From positions 1 through 64,000 of the forward strand of contig NW_020289977.1 in NCBI RefSeq assembly GCF_003144245.1: a DNA stretch of 64,000 nt. Direction: 5' to 3'. Positions 21,158 to 33,172 of the stretch are shown one piece after another. Under the pieces are notes generated by a model. It worked only from the letters and a program-made list of their open reading frames with translations, had not been told where the DNA came from and ran no database searches. How positions within the stretch are numbered: the stretch's first letter is position 1; every line of letters starts with the position of its first letter. A program made the translations under genes and the position numbers. This stretch comes from Jaminaea rosea. Its lineage: Eukaryota; Basidiomycota; Exobasidiomycetes; Microstromatales.

Positions 21158-21483
21158 CTCTTCTGCGTGGTTGCAATGACTGGAGATTCTTCTGCGAATC
21201 GCTGCGTGGGCGTGGGGCTTGAGGCCGAGCCTCTTTTTCGCCGTCACCCATCGTCGAATCGTGGGAGTGGGATGCGGACTGAGGCGGCAGAGCAGGAGGC
21301 GAGTGGAGGCGTGCATGCATGGATGGATGGAAATGTGGAAATCTCACCGCAATGCAAGCCAAGCCAAGCCGGGCAGCGTCGTGCTCGCTCCTTTCCTCTT
21401 GATCAATCAACCAACAACGCCGCCTCTGACCAGACATCGCACACCTCACCCCATCGTCAGTTCAGCTCAGATCGTGGCCGCCC
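21158..21483. promoter_or_regulatory. Divergent promoter of methyltransferase and J-protein genes
   Basis: 326 bases between facing start codons, with short direct repeats (aagccaagccaagcc at 21357-21371). No gene seen. Confidence 0.45.
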
Positions 21484-22532
21484 ATGTCTCCTCCCTCCTC
21501 TTCATCTTCTCGCCACTCCCATTCCCAACCCTCTTACTACGATACGCTCCACCTCCCCTGCACAGCTACACAGGAGCAAGTGAATAAAGCGTACCGATCT
21601 CGCGCCCTCGCCAATCATCCGGATCGCGGGGGTAAGGAGGAAGACTTTAAGCTTGTGGCGGAGTGAGTTGTTCACTCGCCCAGGGATGCGATGCATAGCT
21701 TGGACTGATTGACTGACTGACCTCACCCCTCACCCTCCCTCTCGCCCTCCTGGCTCTCCCTCTCTCTCTCTGCGCACACAGGGCCTACGAAACCCTCTCC
21801 GACCCTGAGAGGCGGAGTAGGTACGATCGACGCTTGAACGGGACTTACGAGCCTAGCAGAGCTGCTGCTGGTGGTAGTAGCGGCGGTGACAGGTATACGG
21901 CACAAGGGTTCAGGGATAGGAGACGAGGTCCCGTAGATCCCTTCGACTTGTTCGACGACCTATTCCCCGATTTCTTCCCTTCTCGGAGAAGGGGAGCAGC
22001 AGGCCAGGGCGGGAGGGGTAGGAGGGGGGACCCATTTGCTGATTTGATGGGCGGTAGCGCTTTCCCCTTTGGCGGTAGTGGGCTTGGAGGAGGAGGAGGA
22101 GCAACAGCAGCAGCGGGGAGCTTTTTCGACGATGACTTCTTCTCCAGCACGCTGGAGCCTTTCCCTTCGCACCGGGGAGGTCTCGCCCGAGAGTCTCTCG
22201 CTCAACCGCGATCCAACTTTAGGACCGGCTCCAGCTACTCGTCTTCATCCTTCAGCACCACCTCCTCCACCGCTGGTGCTTCTCGCCACACATCACAGCA
22301 GCGCAGCACACGGATCGTCAACGGGGTGCGGGAGGAGGTGACAGAGACGCGAGACGCGAGGGGAAACGTGACGGTACACATGACGCGCGGGGATGGGAGT
22401 CAGAGCGTTCATGTGAATGGGGTGGAGCAGGCTAGTCATCCGTTGCTCGAGGGTGAGAGGACCAGGAGAGGCAGTCAGCGTGACGGCGACCGCGATGTGG
22501 GCTCTGCTGGTCGACCGATCACTGTTGATTAG
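21484..22532 (+). CDS. J-domain protein (DnaJB-like co-chaperone)
   Basis: Exons 21484-21662 and 21782-22532, 309 aa; the 119-base intron splits the J domain inside ...KLVAE-AYETLSDPERR. The J domain spans residues 16-80 with SYYDTLHLP at its start and the Hsp70-activating HPD at 45-47 (ANHPDRGG). It is followed by an Asp/Phe-rich stretch (DPFDLFDDLFPDFF), Gly-rich and Ser/Thr-rich regions, and a small beta-like end (RIVNGVREEVTETRDARGNVTVHMTRGDG). There is no zinc-finger or classical DnaJ C-terminal domain, so it is a class B/C type. The Ser/Thr tract recalls DNAJB6-like proteins, but orthology is not claimed. Confidence 0.9.
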
Positions 22533-22783
22533 CTGGACCAGAGTATACCATTCTCTTCCTTCTCAAGAGGCGCAGCCCCTATCGCTTCACCCCTGCTGCT
22601 CTACTGGCTCATGGCATCGCAGGCACGGCGAGAGTGAGCTCGAGTGTATGCAAACTCGTCCTCGCTGAAAGTGAAGGCGACTGTGGACGTGGATAGACGA
22701 AGTTCGCGGCGGGTATGTACAAATACAGGTCCTGGGCACTGGACCAGGAGCAATGAGTGCAGCATCGTCGTCTCGTGCCGTGA

Positions 22784-23549
22784 CTACTCGAGCTCGGCAG
22801 GCTCACTCATCTTGACTGCTTCGACGACTGAGAATAGGAGGAGGGAGCGTGCGCGTGAGCGAGTCAGTCAGTCAGTCAGTCAGACACCGCATCGGACCCC
22901 TCGCCCTTTGGTAGGCTGCAGCGCACTCACAAGCCTTATAGTCGAACTTTCTTCCTGATCGATCAGTAAAAGGGCCCTGGACTAGTCGGTCGATCTGCGT
23001 GCAGCCCCAATGCAAGGACCGAACAGTCATGATCAGCCTTGCTCGCCTCTCTCTGTGCGCGATTCCACTCACCTCCCTCTCATCCATCCTATCTCCCACC
23101 TCCCCCAACCACTTCCTCAGCTCTGCAACCTCGATCCACCCCTCGTCCTTCTCATCAAAGCACTCAAACGCCTCCAGCAAAGTCTCCGCGTCATCCATCC
23201 CGCTAAGCCTTTCGCCGAACATGGTGAGGAATTGCGTAAAGTTCACGCCTCCTCCGCCGCCGCCTCCCCCGCCGCCAGATGCGACTTGCGGGTCATCCAC
23301 CTCAGCAAATAGACGATCGACCGCCTCCCTGTCGTTTGGTTGGCCCAGGTTGGCGAGGGTGGAAGCTAGATCGCTGCGTGAGAGAAGGGAGTCGCCCGTC
23401 GGTTGGTCGAGGAAGTGGAAGGCTTCTTTGAAGCCTTGGATCTGTTTTGTTGTAAAGGTATTGTAGACGCCTGAGGATTGGCGAGGGTGGTTTGAGCGGG
23501 AGGAGCGTTTAGTCGTTGATGCGGAGGAGGGGGCGAGGGAGGAGGCCAT
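22784..23549 (-). CDS. Myosin regulatory light chain (EF-hand)
   Basis: Exons 23549-23073, 22994-22931 and 22827-22784, 194 aa; the last exon is 44 bases. Splicing rebuilds EIDRLVQGPF...KFDYKAFVEAVK, the C-terminal signature of myosin regulatory light chains. EF-hand-like units: FTTKQIQGFKEAFHFLDQPTGDSLLSRSDL (degenerate loop) and LEAFECFDEKDEGWIEVAELRKWL. The N-terminus has NHPRQSSGVYNTF, placed like the light-chain kinase site (basic residue, then two Ser). It would bind the second IQ motif of type II myosin in the cytokinetic ring. A run of ten glycines lies in the central loop (residues about 91-100). The start at 23549 was chosen because upstream codons look non-conserved. Confidence 0.87.
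22863..22886. repeat. (GTCA)6 microsatellite
   Basis: Six tandem GTCA units inside the last intron of the myosin light chain gene. A four-copy relative sits at 30275-30290. Confidence 0.85.
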
Positions 23550-23880
23550 GCTGTTGGCGTGGGAGGTGGTGATCACGAGAGGAGAGGAGATCAGAGGTGA
23601 GGAGCTGAGCTGAGCTGCCAGTTGAGGTGTTGGTGTTGCTCCCACGCCGGCCCCTGTCCGCGTTTCCGTACCGCGTGCCCGTCCGTACTGAAGACCACGT
23701 GGGATTGGAGTGAGGGCCAAGGCCGGGGCGAAAGCAAGCCGCCGGCCGGCAATCAAGTCGAGATGCGGGGTAGAAGCAATAGATGGACCCGCCCTGCTCG
23801 GCGCTCTCTTCATTGCTAAGCCATTCATTTCATCCATCCTAGACACCCAGAGGCTTAAGATCAGCTCCCTGAAGAGCAAC
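23550..23880. promoter_or_regulatory. Divergent promoter of light chain and cytochrome b2 genes
   Basis: 331 bases between facing start codons. No separate gene supported. Confidence 0.45.
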
Positions 23881-26614
23881 ATGGTCAAAGTCTCACGCGG
23901 ACTACTCGAGCTAGTATCGAGGAGAGGGAGCCATCCGCGACTTCGATTGGGGTTACTACAGCTACGTCCACCACCAGCTGTTCACTGCCGGCCGATTTTG
24001 CATCTTCTTCGCGCGCCTGAGCCGGCATTGTCGTTCTCGTCGTCGTCTACAATATGGCGAAAACAGATGAGCAGCAGCAGGAGCAGCAGGAGCTCGTCGT
24101 CTACAGGCCCCCACATAGGTCAATCAACACCATTAGCAACAGCAGCAGCAGCGAGAACAACAACAAGGCCTGCGCTGCTCATTTGTGCAGCAGCTCTTGG
24201 CGTACGTGTGGGGATGTGTTGCGACCGCACGCCCATATCACTTCGATCAATGGCACGGCACGAGCTGACTCTTTGCGCTACGCTCCTTCGCTCGGCAGGC
24301 CGGGCTCCTCCTCTACCTCTCCCTCCCCTCGCGAGCTAAAGCGGAACATGCACAGGCGAAGCTACTATCCAAGGGCAACGACGGTTTGATCAGTATGAGC
24401 CAGGTCGAAGCGCACGACAGCCTCGAGCGAGGGGTATGGGTCGTGATTGAGGGCGAGGTGTACGAGTGAGTGCTCGCCTGCCCGCCTGCCACTTTGCCAG
24501 CGCTACGCGCTACTGACGGTTCCGTCGCTCTTTCCTCTTTCTCCGGCCCGATAACACTCAGTATCACGAATTTCCTGTCTCAACACCCCGGTGGGGCCAA
24601 GGTTATCCTCAACAATGCGGGCAAAGATGTCACGTGAGGCCCAAGTCTCCCCACGACATCACAATGCGACGCTCCTCGCTGCACAGCTTGCTCATCCCTT
24701 TCCCCTCCCCCCTCCCCTCCCCTCCCACCTGCACTCGCACACAGCTCCCTCTACACCCCAATCCACCCCAGCGACGCCATCGCCAAGAACCTCACAGAAG
24801 AGCAACACGTCGGTCGTCTCGACCCGGCTACCGTGGTGCAGGAAGCAAAGGAAGAGACCGACCAGGAACGACGACGCCGGATCGCGTTGGAGAACCTCCC
24901 GCCCGTGGGGTCCATGTTGAATCTGGATGATTTCGAACGGATGGCAAAAGAGATACTGAGCGAGCAGTGAGTCCCACCTTCTCCCCCACACCTGCCTTCC
25001 CTTGCCGACTCGCAGAGAGGAGTCTCTCGCAAGCAATGGCGAGCGGCGCGCTGACCCCCTTCCCCCCCTCTCTCTCTCCCCCGCGGCAACGCAGAGGCTG
25101 GGCCTACTACTCCTCCGCGGGAGACGACTGTGTGACCCTCCGAGCGAATCGCACCTCGTTCAGTCGCGTCTGGTTCAGGCCACGCGTCCTACGCGGCGCG
25201 TCTGGAAAGCCGGGCATTGATACCAGCACAACGCTGCTCGAGAACAGCGCAAGGATCGAATCGAGTCTTCCCATCTATATCTCGCCGGCCGCGATGGCTA
25301 AATTGGGTCATCCGGAGGGGGAGGTCAATCTTACCAAGGCGGCGCGTAGTGCGGGGATTGTGCAGGGGGTGAGTTGCGCGTTAGAGAGGGGCACGAGAAG
25401 AGGAAAAGAGAGGAGAGGGCTAACCCCCTGCAAGCGTGGGCGCCAGGTCTCTGCGAATGCTAGTGTCTCACTTGACGAGATAGTCGCGGCTAGAGAGACG
25501 AGGGAGCAGCGTGAGTTCCCCTACTCCCCCCTTCGCGCCAATAACATGCCTTTTCTTTCCTTCCTCGTCCTCGTCCTCGCTCACTCCTGCCCGCCCCTAC
25601 CCTACCGTCGGCCTCGGGCCGCGAACCGCGCAGCATTAATCTATCAACTCTACATCAACAAGGATCGTCGGGCCTCAGAAGAGATCTTGCGCAAAGTCGA
25701 GCAAGACGGGTTCAAGGCCGTAATGCTTACCGTAGATGTGCGTTTACCCGTTATCACCTCTTGGCTCCCTTCTGCCTCAATCACATCATCGTCATCATCG
25801 CTGATTTCATCTTTCGCTCCCCCTCCCCCTCCGCGCTCGGCCAGGCTCCCGTGATGGGGAAACGCGAGCTCGACATGCGTGCCAAGGGAGAGATAGTCTC
25901 TAGCCCTGCCTCGCCAGATTCGGGTGGGTCTGCGTCTACCTCGACCTCTGGACGAGGGGTCGCCGGCGCTATCTCGGGGTACATCGATCCCACCATCTCT
26001 TGGGCTGATATAGACTGGTACCGCCGACACTGCAAGCTTCCCTTGATTTTGAAGGGGGTGCAGAGCGTCGAGGACGTGCAGCTCGCCGTGCAGCATGGTA
26101 TTGAGGCAGTGATCCTCAGTAATCATGGGGGACGCAGTCGTGAGTGCGAGGGCGGATGGAGTGAAGAGTGACTGATGCTGACTGGGGTCCGCCCAATCTC
26201 TTCCTCTCTCTGCGCGTCATCGCGCATTGCGCAGTGGATTATTCCCCTCCCCCACTCGATGTCCTAATCTCTCTTCGCCAACACGCCCCTCACCTGTTCA
26301 ACCAGATCGAAGTCTGGCTCGACGGCGGGGTCCGTAGAGGCACGGATGTGATCAAGGCCCTCTGTCTAGGCGCTTCTGCTGTTGGACTCGGTAGACCCTT
26401 CCTGTACGCGCAGAGTGGGTTCGGTCAACCAGGGGCGGAGAGGGCAGTGGAGATTATGAGGGATGAGATTGAACGTTGTATGCGTTTCCTTGGGGTTGGG
26501 AGCTTGAGCGAGTTGGGCCCGGAGTTGGTCGAGGTGCTGCCGAGGGTGTTTGTTAGTGGGGGCGCGGGTGTGGGTGCGGCAGAAGGGACAAGGGAAGAGA
26601 GAGAGAAGCTGTAG
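23881..26614 (+). CDS. CYB2: L-lactate dehydrogenase (cytochrome c), flavocytochrome b2
   Basis: Nine exons: 23881-24201, 24299-24465, 24562-24633, 24745-24966, 25095-25368, 25447-25510, 25634-25737, 25845-26139, 26235-26614; 632 aa. An Arg/Ser-rich mitochondrial presequence is followed by a helix across the first splice (ALLICAAALG-AGLLLYLSL), the bipartite sorting layout of intermembrane-space proteins. The cytochrome b5 domain has heme ligands His171 (QHPGG) and His194 (PIHPSD), 23 residues apart as in yeast b2. The FMN domain has WAYYSSAGDD, PLIYQLYINKD, LILKGV, and catalytic LSNHGGRSLD (His502, Arg505), then DGGVRRGTDVIKAL and GLGRPFLY. A Ser/Gly insertion (about 425-440) sits where b2 has its protease-sensitive loop. 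It oxidises L-lactate to pyruvate, passing electrons to cytochrome c. Confidence 0.95.
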
Positions 26615-27037
26615 ATGTAGCGACTCAATGCTATTAGATTCGACAAACAATGACGAGATGGATGGAGAGGCAACGTAGCATATCCTTGACCGCTTCCCGC
26701 TTACCGCTCCCTGCCTCCCCGCCTCCCGCCTTCCGCCCACTTGCGCTCGCTCGTCTGCCGGAACGGAAGCGGGCGGGACTCTGCTCCGCTGAGCGCGGAT
26801 CCAAGCCAGACCAAGCCAACCAACACCGAGGCAGTCGACGTCGACGTCGACTCGATTCGAGATTGGATGGATGGACGATCTTCCAGACCAACGAGCCCAG
26901 CCTCCGACTGAGCATCGCATCGCATCGCATCACGACGTCCCATCATCAGCACCAGACTCGCGCTACGCACTACCCGTTTTGCCCCCACCTCTAATACCCC
27001 GCTCCTCACCCACAGCATCAGCAAGCATATAGCCGTC
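26615..27037. other. Intergenic, promoter of the transportin gene
   Basis: 423 bases between tandem genes. Contains small direct repeats (cgacgtcgacgtcgac near 26838 and gcatcgcatcgcatc near 26912). No gene. Confidence 0.45.
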
Positions 27038-30000
27038 ATGGCGGCGCCTCCCTCGCTAGCGCCAGGAGCATGGCAGCCTCAAGCTGGCGGGCTGGCAGAA
27101 CTCATCGACTTGTTCAAGAAGTCACAATCCACTTATGGGGCTCAACAGGCTGAGATTGCCGATGTGAGTGCGGGCGTGTAACTCTTCCCGTAGTCTGAAA
27201 GGGAGGCATCGATACTGACTCTCTCTCTCCCTCCCCCTCTCCTCGCACGCAGCGCCTCGACTCAGTCTCGCGCATACCAGACTATGCAAACTATCTCGCC
27301 TTTGTCCTTACCCAGGCCACAAACGAGGAAGTGGCCGTGCGATCCGTTGCAGGGCTGATATTGAAGAACCACCTGCACTTCAACCACGACAAGGTACCCG
27401 CTGAGTCCATCGAGTATGTAAAGGCGAGCGTGCTAGTCGCACTGTCCTTTCAGGAGGATCTGCTGAGGAGGACGGCCACACAGGTCGTGTCGATGTTGAT
27501 GGGCATTCTGGGTCCAGCGAACTGGCAGGAGGGATTGGAGAAGTTGATCACCTTGGCAGGAACAGAGAATACCGTAGAGGCAGAGGTGAGTGGGCGCGCA
27601 CCCAGGCCTGCATATACGCTACACTCCCCTCTCCAACTCATTGACCTCTGCCCCGCCCGCGCCGCGACAGGGAGCCTACTCGACCTTTGCCAAGATGTGC
27701 GAAGACATGCCTCGCGACCTCGACGCCTGCGAGATCAACGGAATCAAGCTCCTAGACATCCTCATCCCCAAGTTCATCCAAGGCTCCGACCACCCAGAAT
27801 CACGCATTCGCGTCCACGCCCTCAACTGCCTCAACCAATTCATCACCCTCGGCTCCTCCTCGCTGCAGGACCACCTCGATTCCTTCATCGCCTGCCTCTT
27901 CAAGCGCGCGTCAGACGACAGCGACTTTGTTCGCAAATTCGTTTGCCAGGCTCTCGTCCTCACCCTTAGCGCTCGACCGGACAAGCTTCTTCCAGAGCTG
28001 GGGAACGTCGTCGACTTTATGCTGTACAGCACCCAGGACAAGGACGAGGACGTCGCCGTGGAAGCGTGCGAGTTCTGGCTGCAGTTCGCAGAAGATCCCA
28101 ACGTCAATGCCCACCTGGTCCCATTTATGCCGCGCGTCGCACCCGTCCTGCTCAAGAGCATGGTCTATGGCGAGATGGATCTCATCCTCCTCGGCGGAGA
28201 CGACGACGATGCCGCTGTACCGGACAAGCTCGAGGACCTGAAGCCGCAGCATTACTCGGCGAAGACGCATCGCAACGAGAGAGAGGAGGACTCAGCTGCT
28301 GGGCCGAGCACGAGCGGTACTGCCAAGTCACGCGCCGCCATCGAGAGTTCGGGCAACGCCGCCAACGATGATGACGACGATGAAGACGACGACGACTACG
28401 ACAGCGACGACGACGAAGAGGACAGCGACTCTGAAGTCTCCGAGTGGAACCTCCGCAAATGCGCCGCCGCCGCGCTAGACGTAATGGCCTGTCAATTCGG
28501 CGAGCAGCTTCTCGAGATCCTCCTCCCTTACCTCAAAGAGCGCCTCTTCTCCCCCGACTGGATGCAGCGCGAGTCAGGGATCCTCGCATTAGGAGCTATA
28601 GCTGAGGGTTGCATCGGTGGCATCCAGCCGCACTTGCCTACCTTGATCCCCTTCCTCGTCAGCAGTCTTTCCGACTCCAAGCCACTCGTCCGATCCATCG
28701 CCTGCTGGACGCTAGGGCGTTACTCGTCGTGGTGCATAGCGGACAAGTCTGACGAGCACCTGCGCTCCTTCTTCCTGCCGGCGATGGAGGGGCTGCTCAA
28801 CATGGTCATGGACAATAATAAGCGCGTCCAAGAGGCGGGTTGTTCAGCCTTTGCCACCCTAGAAGAAGAGGCAGGCTCGGGCCTCGAACCCTTCCTCGAG
28901 CCCGTCCTACGCACCCTCGCTGCCGCATTCGCGAAGTACCAGCAGAAGAACCTCCTAATCCTCTACGACGCCATCGGCACGCTGGCAGATTCGGTTGGCC
29001 AGGCTCTGGGGTCTCGGCCGGAGTATGTGGACATCCTAATGCCGCCGCTGATCGCCAAGTGGGGTGAGTTGCCAGACGACGATGGGCAGCTTATCCCGTT
29101 GTTGGAGTGCCTCAGCAGCGTGACGATCGCCCTCGGCCCGGCCTTTGCGCCGCATAGCCCGCCCGTGTACTCGCGCTGCCTCAAGATCATGCGGGACAAT
29201 CTCCTCGCGACACAGAGGGAAATGGAGCGACCAGAGGAGGAAAGGGAGTTACCCGACGACTCGTTCGTCGTCGTCGCCCTCGACCTACTGAGCGGGCTGA
29301 GTCAGGGGTTGGGCCCGCATTTCGCCGAGCTGGTAGCGAGGGAAGACGGAGCAGCAGCCGCAGCTGCAGCATCAACATCATCGGGTGCCAACCCAGGCCA
29401 AGCAGAATTGCAGCTTATCCCGCTTCTCGGGGCGTGCATTACCTCTCCCTCTCCGCCCATACGCCAGTCCGCCTACGCCCTGCTCGGAGATCTGGCCCTC
29501 TCCACTTTTGACCTGCTACGCCCCACCATCCCCTCTATCATGCCAGAGCTCATCAGCCAGATCGAGCCAGAGCCTTCCCTCGCCAACGTCAGCGTGTGCA
29601 ATAATGCCGCGTGGGCCGTAGGGGAGATTGCACTGCAGTATCGCGCCGTAGTCGCAAAGGCAGTCGCGACGCCCGAGGAGTCGGCTTCGGGCTCCGCTTC
29701 AGGCTCGGGCTCAGGCGTGGCTCCCTCATCATCATCATCATCGACGGCCACGTCGTCAGCGCCATCGCAGGAGTTTGCGCAATTCCTCGAACCCCTCGTA
29801 CAGCGCCTCATCTCTGTCCTCCACTCTCGCACCCCCATCAAATCCCTCACGGAAAACTCTGCCGTCACACTAGGTCGTCTTGGCCTCTTCTCCCCTCAAC
29901 TCGTGGCTCCTTCGCTCCACCTCTTCTTCGAGCCTTGGTGCGCCGCCCTTTGGGATATCAAGGACAATGAGGAGAAGGACAGCGCGTTTCGCGGATTGTG

Positions 30001-30217
30001 CGAGATGATCAAGTGCAACCCTAATGGGGCTGTTAAGGGATTCATCTATTTCTGTAATGCTGTGGTGAGGTGGACGAACCCGAGCGTGGAGTTGAATGAT
30101 GAGTTTGGGAGGATCTTGCACGGGTTTAGGGATATGAGTGGCGAGGGGTGGGAAGGGATGAGGGGACAGTTGCCCGAGGTTATCAGGGGGAGGTTGAGGG
30201 AGCGCTATCAGATTTAG
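27038..30217 (+). CDS. KAP104: Transportin / karyopherin beta-2
   Basis: Exons 27038-27163, 27253-27585, 27671-30217; 1001 aa. A HEAT-repeat nuclear import receptor for PY-NLS cargo. The N-terminus (LIDLFKKSQSTYGAQQAEIAD, ANYLAFVLTQ, AGLILKN) matches HEAT 1-2 with the Ran-binding face. SEWNLRKCAAAALDVMA and ESGILALGAIAEGCIGGI...LVRSIACWTLGRYSSW are the most conserved transportin block. Directly before it is the acidic loop (about residues 380-412, almost all Asp/Glu), the transportin H8 loop through which Ran-GTP displaces cargo. It is about 100 residues longer than human TNPO1, due to this loop and a Ser/Gly-rich insertion near 830. It ends RLRERYQI. Confidence 0.93.
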
Positions 30218-30352
30218 AGGAGGGGCCGAGGCGGGGGCCAAGGGGGGCGAAGGAAGGAAGCATTTTTGTTAGCAGTCAGTCAGTCAGTCATATCACCATC
30301 GGGAACGAGGTTCTCAACCATTCATCCACAACGATAGCTTCACCACCCATAG

Positions 30353-30372
30353 ACACACACACACACACACAC
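30353..30372. repeat. (AC)10 microsatellite
   Basis: Perfect dinucleotide run in the 201-base gap between convergent transportin and SR140 stops. Confidence 0.9.
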
Positions 30373-30418
30373 CAGTTTTGGACGATGCCAATGCCCAATC
30401 TGATTCGCTCTCACTCGC

Positions 30419-33082
30419 TCAGAGCGCCTCGCCATCGATGTCCTCGTCCTCATCATCATCCTCATCGAAGCCCGCTGCGACCGTCATTCTCACGTCCCTG
30501 CTGCTTGGCTCAGGAACAGCTTTCCCCTCCTCAACATCCACATCAACCCCCCTTCCCTTCGCACCACCCACCGCGCCCGCACTGCCCCTCTCAATCCCCG
30601 CCCTACACCCCTCCAAAGTCTGAGGCGCAAATACCAACCAACCCTCCCACACATCCACCACTCCCCTCAATTGCCCCCTAAGAGCCTCCTGCTTCATGAT
30701 CCCCGGAAAACTCCTAGCCACGTCCCCCATATGCTGGAAGACCCCAACGATAGCATCACCCTCTAAGCAATGTCTGTATCGCCATACATTGTTAGGCGGG
30801 AGGGTTGCTCCCTCGCCACTCGATGCTCCTGCGCCGCCGCCGCCGCCCGCAGAGTTGTGCAGGATGTCCGAGAGGACGTACAGGCGGGCGAGCTTGCGTG
30901 GCAGCGGAGTGGTGGGGATGAGGAGGGATCGCAAAAGGATACGAACGACGATCTCCGCCGCGTGGGCGTGGGTGATTGCGAAGCACATCGCTCGGGCTAT
31001 ACGCTCCCTCCTCAGCGTGAGGGAGCGTAGCATTGCTTCGAAGCGTTTTCTTGCCTGCGGGCCGAGCAGCGTTGTGTCGAAGGAGAGAGCTGAGGATGTA
31101 GAGAGGGGAGTGGTACCAGCGATGGTGGTGGTGCTGGCGACGGGGGCCATCTTGCGTCGTTTGGCGGAGAGGGATTTGACACGCTCACGCTCTGAGTCCT
31201 CGCCACTGTCGCTTGAATAGAGGTCGGTGGGACCGGAGTCGGAGAAGTCTTTGCAGGGGAGGGAAACCTCGTAGCGTGGGTTGAGGAGGAGCTGGTAGTA
31301 CTCCCTTTGAGCACAGTTGTCGCTCTCCGTCGCGCGATGGTCGTCGTCATCGTTATCGGTACGGCCTCGCAGCCAAGCAAAAGAAGGATTGCTCGCCTCC
31401 CTCTCCTTGACCAGCTTCTCGAACGAAGGACCGTACGAGCGTACACGCTCTGCAATGCTGCGGATCAGCTGTGCCGTTTCAGGATCGGACGACTCGACCT
31501 GCCGCACGAGAAGGCTACGTGGCGAAGGGCTCCTCGAGCGTCGCTGCCGGCGGTGTGGACGCTCGCTGCCTCCAGGGGAGAGCTTGCGTTTCCTCCTACC
31601 TTGTCCCATGTCTCTCTCCCTGCCCTCCTCATCTTCCCTCCCCAGCGGCCCCCTTCCCCGATCACGACGCTCAGCCGAAGCGTAGAACCTGGGCATAGGC
31701 GGCGGGGGCATAGCCTTGCCCCAGCTGGTACTGAGCGCACATCCACCCCAATTCGTCGTCGCCCCCTCACTGTAGGCCAGCTCGGCGTCCTCGCGGGACA
31801 TGAAGCTGACGAAACCAAAGAGGCCAGAGGAGCGAGAGGTACGCAAAGCTATTATACCGCCACCGGCCCCGCCTTGGGCGTCTGAGCCGCGCGGCCACAT
31901 GATCTGCGGGGGGGGCGAAGATGGCAATGGGGTGGAGCAGTGAGTGCTTGGATCGCCACTTGATGCTCAGTGAACGCGAGCTCATCAAACTCGCACTCAC
32001 CTTCACAGACCCTACATCCCCCCATTTACTAGCAAACTCGCCCAAAGCCATCTCGGTCACATTTGCGGGCAGGTTCAAAAAGCAGACATTCGTCGTGGCC
32101 GGATCCCCCGTATCTCTCGATCCTGTGGTTCCCCGTGCGCCCGCGGCGGCAGCAGCAAGGATGGAGGAGACGGAACGACCCGTTGCTATTTGGTCCTTGT
32201 AGCGCTCCTCGCGGTCCGCTTGAGTGCGTTGGAGTTCGGTGAGGAAGGAGCTCATTGCGCCGCCGCCGCCGCCTGATTTGGTGCGCGGGGGACCGAGGCC
32301 GTGGGAGGTGGCGCTTTGAGTTCGACTGGTCGGTGCGACGGGGGGAGGCGAGGTTGCATTGCCCTTTGTTGGGGCTTGGACGTCGTCGTCGTCCTCTTCG
32401 TCGTCGCCGAACATCGTCTTCAAAGTAGGCTTAGCAGCGCCTGACTCTGCGAGACGCATGGCCTTGGGCGCCGAAGGAATCGCGGCGGAGGAGGATGAAG
32501 CCTGTGTCTGGCGTGATGGGGCGTATGCGCTCGTACCTACGAGTCGGCATGTGGCTAGTCAGCAGCCGACTCGCTCCTCGTAGTCTCGCGTCCCCTTGTC
32601 AACTCACCACCCGCACTAACGAACCCCATCGTCTTGCTCCTCGCCCCTTCCCCTCCCCCAGTCCCACGCGTACGTCCACCATCCATCGCAGCAGCAAAGT
32701 CCTTGTACGCTTCTTCAGCAGCCAAAGCCTGTTCAGCCTTCTTGCGTTCCGCCTCCTCCTTCTCCCGCTGGTAGCGCGATTTGACCCCCCTTACCCCTCC
32801 AGCCTTCATTCTCTCCTCTTTTGCTCTGGCCCCCTCTTCTGATTGGTGTGAGGTGCTAGCAGCGCGTTGTTGGGCCAGAAAGGCGGATACGGCTGGATCG
32901 ACGACTTCGTCTGCGGCTGCATGATCATCGCTCTGGCCGGCTTGGATCGCCCCCTCCTCCTCTTCCTCATCCTCTTCTTCCTCGCCAAACGGGTTGGGGC
33001 GACGTAGACCCCGGAATGGGGGTTGTGAGGGGGCAGACTGTTCAAGGTGCAGAGGTCGAGTAGGGATGGCGGTCAGCGTCAC
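30419..33082 (-). CDS. U2 snRNP-associated SURP protein (SR140/U2SURP homologue)
   Basis: Exons to about 33082-32608, then 32536-32001 and 31903-30419; at least 831 aa. Domain order is that of SR140: an acidic/Lys-rich N-terminus with RYQREKEEAERKKAEQALA; an RRM (TTNVCFLNLPANVTEMALGEF...GSVKIMWPRG, the last part made by the splice; then GFVSFMSREDAELA); SURP (LIRSIAERVRSYGPSFEKLV...EYYQLLLNPRY); and an RNA polymerase CTD-interacting-type CID (ARKRFEAMLRSLTLRRERIARAMCFAITHA, LYVLSDILHNS). It acts with U2 snRNP at the branch site. No in-frame ATG was found near the 5' end, so 33082 marks only the extent of the open frame, and a short upstream exon is probable. Confidence 0.88.
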
Positions 33083-33172
33083 GTCGTCATCAGCTATTCA
33101 GCTCAGTCTCGGCGGCCTGTGAGGAGAACATGGAAAAACGGTGACTTGTGATTGTATCCCTCTATCGCTCTA

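Noticed and set aside
30275-30290. (GTCA)4 run considered as one end of a mobile element pair with 22863-22886
   Set aside because: Simple tetranucleotide repeats with no element-like sequence or target duplications between or around them.
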